A stretch of 60,730 nt of DNA from Betaproteobacteria bacterium (GTDB lineage: Bacteria > Pseudomonadota > Gammaproteobacteria > Burkholderiales > Burkholderiaceae_F): assembly GCA_005882215.1 (NCBI GenBank), contig VBCK01000124.1, forward strand, positions 1 to 60,730, given 5' to 3'. This document shows positions 39,069-46,758 of the stretch, piece by piece. A program made the translations under genes and the position numbers. Under the pieces are notes generated by a model. That model made no database searches, had not been told where the DNA came from, and worked only from the letters and a program-made list of their open reading frames with translations. Each line of letters begins with the position of its first letter. The stretch's first letter is position 1.

Positions 39069-40289
39069 TCAGGCCGCGCTGGCGTAGATCGCGTCGCGCA
39101 CGCGCGGGTAGATCTGCTCGGCCCACTTGCGCCCGCTGAACACGCCGTAATGACCGACGCCGGTCTGGATGTGGTGCGTCTTGCGATAAGGCCGCACGTT
39201 ACTGCATAGCTCCTGCGCCGCGACGGTCTGGCCCACCGCGCAGATGTCGTCGCGTTCGCCCTCCACCGTCATCAGGGCGGTGCGACGGATCGCCGCCAGG
39301 TCGACAGCGCGTGCACCCCAAACGAGCCTGCCCCGCGCCAGGTCGTGCGTCTGGAACACCTTCTCCACGGTCTCGAGATAGAACTCGGCGGGCAGATCGT
39401 TGACAGCCAGGTACTCATCGTAGAAGTGCTGGATGGGTCGCGCCTCGTCCGTCCGGCCTTCCGCCAGGTGCTCGTAAATCTGACGCAACGACTGCTGGTG
39501 GCGCGGCAGATTCATGCTCATGAACGCCATCAGCTGCAGGAACCCCGGATATACACGGCGCAGGAAGCCCGCATGAGGCGGTGGCACTCGGCTGATCAGG
39601 TTCTGCTCGAACCAGCCGATCGGCTTGCTGGCCGCCAGCCGGTTCACTTCAGTCGGGTTCACGCGGCAATCGACGGGACCGGCCATCAGCGTGAGGCTGC
39701 GCGGCTGGGCCGGGTGGTCGTCTTCGGCCATCAAGGCAACGGCCGCCAAGGCCGCCACGCAGGGCTGGCATACCGCAATCACATGGCAACCCGGCCCGAC
39801 CGTCGCGATGAAGCGCATCAGGTAGCCGATGTGGTCGTCCAGCCCGAAATCGCCATGACTCACCGAGACGTCGCGCGCGTTGAGCCAGTCCGTGATGTAA
39901 ACGTCGTGATCGGGCAGCATCGTGCGCACGGTTTCGCGCAACAGCGTCGCAAAGTGTCCCGACAGCGGCGCCACCAGCAGCACGGGCGGTTGCATCGGCA
40001 TTGCGCCGGCCGGGTCTTTGCTGAAGTGGAGCAAGGTTCCGAACGGCAGGCGGGCGACGGCCTCTTCCGTGATCTGAACCTGCTGCCCGCCCACCGTCAC
40101 CTGATCGATGCCGAAGGCGGGTCGGCTGTGCGTCAGGCGCACCCGAGCGATCAGTTCCCAGGCAGCGGCAATCTTCCGCAAGACCGGGCGCTGGGGCCGC
40201 TGGCGCTGCAGCGCTGCGTCCAGCTCCTGCACCAGCAGGCGCAGCGGTGACAACAGTTCGGACTGCACTTCGTATGCCAGGTACAGCAC
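39069..40289 (-). CDS. intracellular polyhydroxyalkanoate depolymerase (PhaZ-type), paralog 2
   Basis: A 406-residue paralog of the depolymerase at 37314, on the opposite strand. It keeps LLVAPLSGHFATLLRETVRTMLPDHDVYITDWLNARDVSVS, the Cys nucleophile (VCQPCVAALAAV), the Asp region (EGERDDICAVGQT) and the His region (TGVGHYGVFSGRKW). The start is a GTG at 40289 with GGGAGG seven bases before it, giving MLYLAYEV, which lines up with MLYQLHEW of paralog 1. An in-frame start at 40469 would overlap the GST gene. The two may act on polymer chains of different length or at different times. Confidence 0.9.
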   Translation of the reverse strand: MLYLAYEVQSELLSPLRLLVQELDAALQRQRPQRPVLRKIAAAWELIARVRLTHSRPAFGIDQVTVGGQQVQITEEAVARLPFGTLLHFSKDPAGAMPMQPPVLLVAPLSGHFATLLRETVRTMLPDHDVYITDWLNARDVSVSHGDFGLDDHIGYLMRFIATVGPGCHVIAVCQPCVAALAAVALMAEDDHPAQPRSLTLMAGPVDCRVNPTEVNRLAASKPIGWFEQNLISRVPPPHAGFLRRVYPGFLQLMAFMSMNLPRHQQSLRQIYEHLAEGRTDEARPIQHFYDEYLAVNDLPAEFYLETVEKVFQTHDLARGRLVWGARAVDLAAIRRTALMTVEGERDDICAVGQTVAAQELCSNVRPYRKTHHIQTGVGHYGVFSGRKWAEQIYPRVRDAIYASAA

Positions 40290-40437
40290 GGCGGCGCCTC
40301 CCACGAATGAGTGCACGCAAGTTGCGCGCCAACCGGGTCGGCGAACCGACGCTCGCCCGCGATGATCAGGGTCGCAGGGGCGTGGCACATCCCTTGCGGG
40401 TCGATGACCGAATGCGGCCCGCATTGGGAGGCGGACA

Positions 40438-41094
40438 ATGTCCAGCGCGGTTCTGACGATCAGCAGCAAGAACTACGGGGCCTGGGCGCTGCGCGGCTGG
40501 TTGATGGCCAGGTTTGCTGGGCTCGATTTCACCGAGCGCGTGATCCCGCCGGACGACCCCGCAATGAAAGCCGAGATGCTGCTGCTGTCGTCCTCGATCC
40601 GAGTGCCCTGCCTGGAGCACGACGGGGCGCGCGTGTGGGACACGCTGGCGATCGGCGAATACCTGAACGAGATCAGGCCCGAAGCCGCATTGCTGCCGGC
40701 CGACCGCGCGGTCCGTGCGCACTGCCGGGCGATCTGCGGCGAAATGCACTCGGGGTTCAGCGCGCTGCGCTCGTCGCTGCCGATGAACATCAAGGGCCAT
40801 TTCCCGAAGTTCAAACTGTGGTCGCGGGCGCAAGCCGATGTCGACCGCATCGTCGCGATCTGGACCGAGTGCCTGCAAGCCTACGCAGGACCCTATCTGT
40901 TCGGCACCCGCCCTTGCATCGCCGATGCGATGTTCGCGCCGGTGGTCACGCGCTTCCTCACCTACGAGGTGGCACTCGACGCGCCCTGCGCCGACTACTG
41001 CCGCACGATCATGGCCTTGGCTCCAATGCAGGAATGGGTGGAAGCGGCCCGGGCAGAACCGGACGAGATCGACGAGCTGGACGCCGAGTTCTGA
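40438..41094 (+). CDS. glutathione S-transferase family protein
   Basis: A 218-residue protein with an N-terminal thioredoxin-like domain (SKNYGAWALRGWLMARFAGLDF...VPCLEHDGARVWDTLAIGEYLNEIRP) and an all-helical C-terminal domain. The SSIRVPCLEHD and DTLAIGEYL segments match the glutathione-binding loop with cis-Pro and the conserved Ser/Glu region, here with Asp-Thr in place of Glu-Ser. Strong GGGAGG ribosome site. A 15-base palindrome (AATGCGG-C-CCGCATT, 40411-40425) lies just ahead of it. Substrate unknown. Confidence 0.88.
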   Translation: MSSAVLTISSKNYGAWALRGWLMARFAGLDFTERVIPPDDPAMKAEMLLLSSSIRVPCLEHDGARVWDTLAIGEYLNEIRPEAALLPADRAVRAHCRAICGEMHSGFSALRSSLPMNIKGHFPKFKLWSRAQADVDRIVAIWTECLQAYAGPYLFGTRPCIADAMFAPVVTRFLTYEVALDAPCADYCRTIMALAPMQEWVEAARAEPDEIDELDAEF

Positions 41095-41184
41095 ATCTCC
41101 AAGGCGCCCGGGACGCACCGATCGGGTGCGCCCCATCGGGCAGCCCGCTCCATTACGCTCGCTGTCGGGGCGCTCGAGGCACCG

Positions 41185-42192
41185 GTGGGTGGCACCGGCA
41201 AGCCGGTTCGCGCCGATCGGGGGATTCGATTGATTTCGGTGCCGGGACTCGGTCGCACCGCTTCTGCGGGCTGCCTTTTGCTGCTGCTGGGCGGCTGTGC
41301 CACCCCTCAGGTCGATGCGCTGCTGCGCGAGAGGCCGGCGGGCCTGCCCGCCTCGCACCGGATCGAGGTGCCCACTTTCGATCAGAAGGATCACCAATGC
41401 GGCCCGGCCGCACTGGCGATGGCGCTGGACGCCGCAGGCGACACGGTGAGCCCGCCGGATCTGGTCGGGTCGGTCTTCGTGCCGGCGCGCGAGGGTTCGC
41501 TGCCGCCCGAGATGCTGGCGGCCGCGCGACGGCGCTCGCGCCTTGCGGTCGAGCTGGATCCGCGCATCGATGCGGTGCTGGCCGAGGTGGCGGCCGGCAC
41601 GCCGGTTATCGTGCTGCAAAACCTCAGCCTTCCGATACTTGCGATCTGGCATTACTCGGTCGTGGTCGGATACGACCTGGATCAAAAGCAGATCCTGCTG
41701 CAGTCGGGCGGCCAGCACGCCGACCCGCTGTCGTTGCGAACCTTCGAACACACCTGGGCGCGCGCGCAGTACTGGGCGATGGTTGTGCTGCCGCCGGAGC
41801 GGCTGCCGGTCAGCCAGCAGCCGATGCAGATCTTCGCTGCGGCCACGACGCTGGAGCGGATCGACCCGGCCGCCGCGCGCCGCACTTACCGTTCGATCAC
41901 GCAGAGGTTTCCGGATTTTCCCGAAGCCTGGATCGGGCTCGGCAACACCGCCTATGCGCAGGGCGATCTGACGGAATCGGCCCTGGCCTTCCGGAAGGCG
42001 ACCGAGCTGGATCCGGGCAGTGCAGATGCCTGGAACAACCTGGGCAGTGCCATGGGGGCACTCGGACGGCCCTGCGAGGCCGCGCAGGCCGTCCGCCGTG
42101 CCCTGCAAATCGGCGGCCCGCACCTGGCCCAGTACCAGCAGACGGCCGCCGAGATCGACGCATCCTCCTGTACCGAGCGCAGCTTGAGATAA
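41185..42192 (+). CDS. PA2778-family C39-like cysteine peptidase lipoprotein with TPR
   Basis: A 335-residue lipoprotein: signal peptide with lipobox LLGGC (Cys38), then a papain-fold C39-like peptidase with nucleophile Cys72 ([17 protein letters not shown]), His156 ([11 protein letters not shown]) and a following Asp. The second half is TPR-like ([47 protein letters not shown]). Start is a GTG at 41185 with GAGG upstream. Such proteins are usually adjacent to a PA2779-type protein. The substrate is unknown; possibly a processing peptidase of the outer envelope. The lipid anchor and family name come from recalled annotation. Confidence 0.85.
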   Translation: MGGTGKPVRADRGIRLISVPGLGRTASAGCLLLLLGGCATPQVDALLRERPAGLPASHRIEVPTFDQKDHQCGPAALAMALDAAGDTVSPPDLVGSVFVPAREGSLPPEMLAAARRRSRLAVELDPRIDAVLAEVAAGTPVIVLQNLSLPILAIWHYSVVVGYDLDQKQILLQSGGQHADPLSLRTFEHTWARAQYWAMVVLPPERLPVSQQPMQIFAAATTLERIDPAAARRTYRSITQRFPDFPEAWIGLGNTAYAQGDLTESALAFRKATELDPGSADAWNNLGSAMGALGRPCEAAQAVRRALQIGGPHLAQYQQTAAEIDASSCTERSLR

Positions 42193-42199
42193 TCGCGCG

Positions 42200-42670
42200 A
42201 TGAGCGCGAATCCCGATCCGGCGCGCGGCGCCGCACGGACTGTGCCGACCGCCTTGATCGAGGAGTCGCGCTGCATCGGCTGCACACTGTGCATCGAGGC
42301 CTGCCCGTTCGACGCGATCGTCGGCACCGCCAGGCGGATGCATACGGTGGTCGATTCGCTGTGCGTCGGATGCGAGCTGTGTGTGCCGCCCTGCCCGGTC
42401 GACTGCATCTCGATGGTCGCCGGCCGGCCCGAGCGGGTCTGGACGAGGGCGCAGGCCGTGGCGGCGGGCGCGCGCGTGAAGGCGCACAAGCGCCGGCTCG
42501 AACGGGAGAGCCTGGAGCGCGAGGCCCGGCTCGCCTCACGGACGCGCGAGGATGAAGAGCCGGCCGACGAGGATTTGAGCGATGCGGGGCGCGGGCCGGT
42601 CGATCGAATCGCGGCGATCGTGGCGCGCGCCGTTCAGCGCGCCCGGCAGCGCCGCTCCGGTACCCCCTGA
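42200..42670 (+). CDS. RnfB-like two-cluster ferredoxin (truncated RnfB, orphan)
   Basis: A 156-residue protein with two [4Fe-4S] motifs: Cys25, 28, 31, 35 ([18 protein letters not shown]) and Cys55, 58, 61, 65 ([16 protein letters not shown]). It resembles the ferredoxin part of RnfB/RsxB but lacks the N-terminal membrane helix and the other Rnf subunits are not nearby. The C-terminal half is basic and helical ([19 protein letters not shown]), then a short Arg-rich tail. It overlaps nth by one base (TGATG). In betaproteobacteria this pairing with nth is recurrent from general knowledge. Confidence 0.85.
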   Translation: MSANPDPARGAARTVPTALIEESRCIGCTLCIEACPFDAIVGTARRMHTVVDSLCVGCELCVPPCPVDCISMVAGRPERVWTRAQAVAAGARVKAHKRRLERESLEREARLASRTREDEEPADEDLSDAGRGPVDRIAAIVARAVQRARQRRSGTP

Positions 42671-43311
42671 TGATCGCGGCGCGGCGCCGGGCAATCTTCG
42701 AAGCGTTGCGCCGCGCCAATCCGGATCCGCGCAGCGAGCTCGAATTCGGCAGCCCGTTCGAACTGCTGGTGGCCGTCGTTCTGTCGGCCCAGGCGACCGA
42801 CCGCAGCGTGAACCAGGCGACCCGCGAGCTGTTTCGGGTGGCGGCGACGCCGTCGGCGATGCTCGCGCTGGGCGAAGAAGGGCTGATTGCACACATTCGG
42901 ACGATCGGGCTGTTCCGGACCAAGGCGCGCAACCTGATCGGCCTGTGCCGGATGCTGCTCGAGCAGCACGGCGGCCAGGTGCCTCGCACCCGCGAAGCGC
43001 TGGAGGCGCTGCCCGGCGTGGGACGCAAGACCGCGAACGTCGTGTTGAACGTCGCCTTCGGAGAGCCGACCATCGCCGTCGACACGCACATCTTCCGGGT
43101 GGCCAACCGGACGGGCCTGGCCCCCGGCAAGGACGTCGAGGAGGTCGAGCAGCGGCTGCTGAAAACGGTGCCGGAGGAGTTCCGGCAGCACGCGCATCAC
43201 TGGTTGATCCTGCACGGCCGTTACGTGTGCGTCGCCCGCAAGCCCAGGTGCTGGCAGTGCGCGATCGCAAAGTGGTGCGAGTTTTCGCCCAAGACCGCCG
43301 CGCCAGCGTAG
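42670..43311 (+). CDS. nth: endonuclease III
   Basis: A 213-residue DNA glycosylase/AP lyase that removes oxidised pyrimidines. The helix-hairpin-helix LEALPGVGRKTANVVLNVAF carries catalytic Lys120, with Asp138 (VDTHIFRV). The [4Fe-4S] loop C187-X6-C194-X2-C197-X5-C203 is complete. It begins within the stop of the ferredoxin gene, so the two are co-translated. Confidence 0.96.
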   Translation: MIAARRRAIFEALRRANPDPRSELEFGSPFELLVAVVLSAQATDRSVNQATRELFRVAATPSAMLALGEEGLIAHIRTIGLFRTKARNLIGLCRMLLEQHGGQVPRTREALEALPGVGRKTANVVLNVAFGEPTIAVDTHIFRVANRTGLAPGKDVEEVEQRLLKTVPEEFRQHAHHWLILHGRYVCVARKPRCWQCAIAKWCEFSPKTAAPA

Positions 43312-43461
43312 TGTGCGGTGAACCGGCGTCAATTCCGAACGAACGACGCCGTGTCCGATGTCGCTTCAGGTTCGCACTTGTCGAATGTACCGCAGCTCGC
43401 GGGAGCGACCCCTCGCTGCCGACCTTGAGCCGACATTAGCGACGCCAGCAAGGACACTACG

Positions 43462-43795
43462 TCACCTCTTGGGGTACTCCGTGAAAACGTAGTCACGATT
43501 CTTCACTATCGTTCTTCGCCATTTTGGCACCGTCGGGGAAAGGCTTGCCGTTACCGGGAACACCGGCCTTATAGGCGTCGATCATCGCGGGGTTCCCGAG
43601 GATCACAGCAAGCAGCCCTCCGTTTTCACTGATAGAAATGGTCTGCCAGCCTTCGTATCCCCTGAACTCGGAGAACGCGAGCCCATTCGGCACTTTGAGC
43701 GTGTACTTGTCCTGGGCGGAAATCGCAACCCCGGTAGCCAGGAGAGCGAGCGCCACCGTAACACCCACACTGACCAGCATGCTTTTGCCCTTCAT
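43462..43795 (-). pseudogene. cytochrome P460 pseudogene lacking the heme-binding segment
   Basis: The first 94 codons read as a normal cytochrome P460: signal peptide MKGKSMLVSVGVTVALALLATGVAISA, then KYTLKVPNGLAFSEFRGYEGWQTISIS..LAVILGNPAMIDAYKAGVPGNGKPFPDGAKMAK. The frame then ends at 43493 after NDSEES. In the next frame, up to TGA at 43462, is TIVKNRDYVFTEYPKR, the usual P460 C-terminal tail that follows the CxxCH heme motif. So about 50-70 codons including CxxCH are missing and the ends are joined out of frame. GAAGAA occurs on both sides of the junction, which could have mediated the deletion. Confidence 0.85.
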
Positions 43796-43936
43796 CGCCG
43801 CGGCTCCTTTATCCGGTCAATCCACCAAACCGGCAGCAGCTTACCCAATACTCAAGGTGGCGGGAATGCTTGGAATGGTGCAACCTCTGCCGACTGGTTC
43901 GGCCGGTCAACGCAGCAACTGTACAGGAGCGCATTC

Positions 43937-44317
43937 ATGTCTGAACAGACCTCCCAAGCCAATCGAGAATTGGTCGTCATGCTGACTCGTGGCACCGATC
44001 ACGAGCTTTCGTCGGTGGCATTCACAATCGCGTGCGGTGGAATCACTTCAGGAATGAAGGTCTATGCGTTCCTGGTCAGCTCAGCTGTCGACTTGGTGCG
44101 CCGCAAGGCTGTCGACATCACTCACGTCCCACCGCTGGACCCGCTGAAGAAACTGATGGAAGACTTTGTCGCGCGGGGAGGAACCATCTGGGCATGCCCG
44201 CCGTGCGTCAAGGCGCGTGGCTACACGCAAGAGGACTTCATCGATGGCGTGACCATTCAGGGCGCCAGCGCGATGCACGAGCGCCTCAAGGCAGGTGCAG
44301 CGAGTCTTAGCTTCTGA
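43937..44317 (+). CDS. DsrE-family protein
   Basis: A 126-residue protein with the DsrE/TusD-like Rossmann-type fold: ELVVMLTRGTDHELSSVAFTIACGGITSGMKVYAFLVSSAVDLVRRKAVD..PLKKLMEDFVARGGTIWACPPCVKARGYTQEDFIDGVTI. The CPPC pair is the conserved redox or persulfide site. A AGGAG ribosome site precedes the ATG at 43937. Family members carry sulfur or act as peroxiredoxin-like proteins; the role here is not clear. It is divergent from the P460 pseudogene and close to the PQQ-dehydrogenase gene. Confidence 0.86.
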   Translation: MSEQTSQANRELVVMLTRGTDHELSSVAFTIACGGITSGMKVYAFLVSSAVDLVRRKAVDITHVPPLDPLKKLMEDFVARGGTIWACPPCVKARGYTQEDFIDGVTIQGASAMHERLKAGAASLSF

Positions 44318-44406
44318 GCGACGGCTCAGGGTCCGGAGCGCCAGTTCGCGACTTTCGGATGCAGCCGTTTACCCGAGATCTTGGGGCGAGCGTAACGAGC
44401 CTTGAT

Positions 44407-44444
44407 GCGTCACCAGCGACATCCCGATCTGTCGCTGGCGACGC
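44407..44444. terminator. hairpin between convergent DsrE and PQQ-dehydrogenase genes
   Basis: Inverted arms GCGTCACCAGCGACA (44407-44421) and TGTCGCTGGCGACGC (44430-44444), 15 bp with one mismatch around an 8-base loop. It lies between the ends of two convergent genes (44317 and 44500), which suggests bidirectional termination, though no clear T-tract follows either arm. The rest of the 182-base gap holds nothing recognisable. Confidence 0.5.
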
Positions 44445-44499
44445 CTCTTGGGGTTCGGCGATAGTCAACTTCGATTGTTAGCTCAACGGTATCGATGCT

Positions 44500-46293
44500 T
44501 CATTCGTCGCCGGCAAGCGTAAACGCAATGAACGCATCCCCAACCGGGTTGGGCGGGAAGTTGTTTCTATCGGGCACGTTACCGCCGAATGCGTTCGCAA
44601 TGTACTCGCGCCCGTTCACCATGTAAGCCACCGGATTGGACTCGGCTCCGCCTACGAAGTGAAGGCTGGGATCGGCGGGTCCGTCGAAGGTCCACAACAT
44701 CTGGCCCGTGCGCGCATCCACGGCGTGGAACTTGCCATTGCCTTCGCCAAAAAAGACCAAGTCACCGGCAACCAGCACCCCCGATTTTGCCGGCTGGTCA
44801 ATCCGGATCTTCCACTTTACCTTCCCGGTGTTGGTATCAGTGGCTCCATACAAACCGAAGTTGATCACGCCCTCTTGCGGAGTGACTTCGTCGAACGTGG
44901 AGCCGAGGAAGAGCCCGTTGGCGTTCGGCCCGGTGTTGGAGGGGTTCGTCTGGAACGTCGTGGGTTCATAACGTGTGCCGTAATACACGAACCCGGTGCG
45001 CGGACTGTACCCGGCCGGGTTCCATTCGCATCCGCCGTCATCGCCGGGAACGATGAGGTAAAGCTGTTCCTGAGGGACGGTCCATTCAGGCGCCAGCTTG
45101 ATACCGGGGAAGGCTGCAGTCAGCTTCGTGGTGTCAATCGTCCCTGGCACGAAGTCCAACGGCGTCAACGGCTCTACCGTCGATACCGGCTGCGTCGAAG
45201 AGGCATTTTGCCAACTCGGATCGGTAGGTACGGCAACCTCATTTACTGGAAATATGGGCTCGCCGTTCCTGCGATCGAGAATGTAATAGTTTCCGTTCTT
45301 GCTGCAGTGGCCGAGCGCGGGAACGGTGGTTCGCTCGCCGCCTTCTCCCTTCTTCGTGACTGGAAACAGCACGATGGTTTGCGCACTGTCGTAATCCCAG
45401 AGGTCATGATGGGTCTCCTGGAAATGCCAGCGAGGCTGTCCAGTGGCGATATCAAGAGCAACGATGGAGGTTGCATAGAAGTTGTCGCCCATTCGGTCGA
45501 TACCGTTGATGTCGGGACCCGCGTTGCCGGTATTGATGTAGAGCAACTGCAGCGAGGGATCGATCGCGGGCGAATTCCAAACCGCTGCCCCACCCGTGAG
45601 AAAGGAGTCCCCGGCCCAACCGCCTCCTGACGTGGTGCGGAACCTCCATAGCTCTTCGCCCGTGTGGGCGTCGAAGGCGGCCACCTGGCCGCGGACTTCA
45701 TACTCACCCCCGGATGAGCCTACGATGACCAAGCCATGGACAACCACAGGGGCCATGGTCAAAGCGAAGCGGTCGTGATAATCGACCACCTTTGTTTTCC
45801 AGGCTACGTGGCCGGTCTCGGCATTCAGGGCTACGAGATAGCCGTCCAACCTGCCCAGATAAACTCTCCCCGGAGCGAATCCAACCCCGCGGCTAACGCG
45901 GCCGCAGCAGATTTTGATGTCGCCAAGCGGCGGCATTTCCCCCGCAATCTCGGTGGGCTTGTATGCCCAGATTTGCTTCCCCGTCGCCGCGTCAAGGGCA
46001 AACACGTTGCTGTGTCCATCCACGATGTACATCGTGCCGTTGTGGACGATCGGAGATGCTTGAAGTTCTGCCAAAGGATCCAAGACACCCGTGTGGAACA
46101 CCCACGCTACTTTGAGGTTGTGCACGTTCTTGGGGTTGATCTGGTCGAGGTTCTGGAAACGCGTGTTGGCGAGGTCGTTGCCGTACGACAGCCAATTCAC
46201 ATTCTGGCCCGAAGCCGTCATTGCAACGGCCGCGAAAATCGCCAACAGAATGAGCGGGCGCAGGACGCGGTTGCTGCTAGCCCTTCCTTTCAT
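44500..46293 (-). CDS. periplasmic PQQ-dependent alcohol dehydrogenase-type quinoprotein
   Basis: A 597-residue eight-bladed propeller quinoprotein. A signal peptide (MKGRASSNRVLRPLILLAIFAAVAMTASG) is followed by NWLSYGNDLANTRFQNLDQINPKNVHNLKVAWVF, the PQQ family start. The vicinal disulfide pair Cys-Cys (DIKICCGRVSRGVGFAPG) and tryptophan-docking repeats (FALDAATGKQIWAYK, VALNAETGHVAWKTKVVD, AFDAHTGEELWRF) are visible. There is no C-terminal cytochrome c domain. AGGGGG precedes the ATG. GC content is visibly lower than in neighbouring genes. Substrate unknown; no pqq genes are in the window. Confidence 0.88.
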   Translation of the reverse strand: MKGRASSNRVLRPLILLAIFAAVAMTASGQNVNWLSYGNDLANTRFQNLDQINPKNVHNLKVAWVFHTGVLDPLAELQASPIVHNGTMYIVDGHSNVFALDAATGKQIWAYKPTEIAGEMPPLGDIKICCGRVSRGVGFAPGRVYLGRLDGYLVALNAETGHVAWKTKVVDYHDRFALTMAPVVVHGLVIVGSSGGEYEVRGQVAAFDAHTGEELWRFRTTSGGGWAGDSFLTGGAAVWNSPAIDPSLQLLYINTGNAGPDINGIDRMGDNFYATSIVALDIATGQPRWHFQETHHDLWDYDSAQTIVLFPVTKKGEGGERTTVPALGHCSKNGNYYILDRRNGEPIFPVNEVAVPTDPSWQNASSTQPVSTVEPLTPLDFVPGTIDTTKLTAAFPGIKLAPEWTVPQEQLYLIVPGDDGGCEWNPAGYSPRTGFVYYGTRYEPTTFQTNPSNTGPNANGLFLGSTFDEVTPQEGVINFGLYGATDTNTGKVKWKIRIDQPAKSGVLVAGDLVFFGEGNGKFHAVDARTGQMLWTFDGPADPSLHFVGGAESNPVAYMVNGREYIANAFGGNVPDRNNFPPNPVGDAFIAFTLAGDE

Positions 46294-46423
46294 GTTGCAC
46301 CCCCTGTGGTTGGTTGAGGTTTACAACAGTTCAGCGCTCCTCCGGTTTGTGGCGGGCGGACAATCAACTCACGCGAGGCGGAGAGGGACTCGCCTATGCA
46401 GAAAAAGAGCGAGCGTGCCCGGT

Positions 46424-46449
46424 TGGGACATGGCTTACCTCATGTCCCA
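46424..46449. promoter_or_regulatory. palindrome TGGGACATG-N8-CATGTCCCA upstream of PQQ dehydrogenase
   Basis: Two perfect 9-bp arms separated by GCTTACCT, 130 bases before the dehydrogenase start. The symmetry suits a dimeric regulator, or an RNA hairpin in the leader. It overlaps the stop of the small reading frame at 46440-46484. Confidence 0.5.
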
Positions 46450-46484
46450 GCAAAACTGGCGACAGAGTTCCTCTTTGCTTTCAT
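46440..46484 (-). CDS. possible 14-aa leader peptide before PQQ dehydrogenase
   Basis: A reading frame MKAKRNSVASFAGT with a near-perfect AAAGGAGG ribosome site eight bases before its ATG. Its stop codon lies inside the palindrome at 46424-46449. It is not PqqA, which needs conserved Glu and Tyr. It may be a leader peptide or a gene remnant. The 465 bases between 46293 and 46759 also contain the 11-base direct repeat CGCCTATGCAG at 46391 and 46590, and nothing else recognisable. Confidence 0.35.
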   Translation of the reverse strand: MKAKRNSVASFAGT

Positions 46485-46758
46485 GGTCGCTTCCTCCTTT
46501 GCGAGCGCTGTTACTTCTCGGAGGAGCTCCGGATGGTGCCCATGAGCGCCCGCCAGAGGAAGACTCTCCCCCCTTGGTCGTTGCAGTAGCGCCTATGCAG
46601 TATTAGAGACCACAGCCGTTCTTGACCGGACACCCCACCTGCGTGTTACCCGAAGAACGCGGCTGCGGCGGTTAGTGGGGCGCAGTGCGAGAAAGGTTCA
46701 ACACGAAAGCGAAAGGCGATCGGCCCGGGGTGGACCGGGGTCGGTCTGCGACTGCGTC

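Noticed and set aside
43432-44460. Possible target-site or direct-repeat flanks of an inserted element (shared CCTCTTGGGGT near 43466 and 44445)
   Set aside because: Only 11 bases match and the first copy lies inside the P460 tail; no transposase or terminal repeats are present.
46440-46484. PqqA-like peptide near the PQQ dehydrogenase
   Set aside because: The small frame lacks the conserved Glu and Tyr of PqqA and no pqq biosynthetic genes are nearby; kept only as a possible leader peptide.
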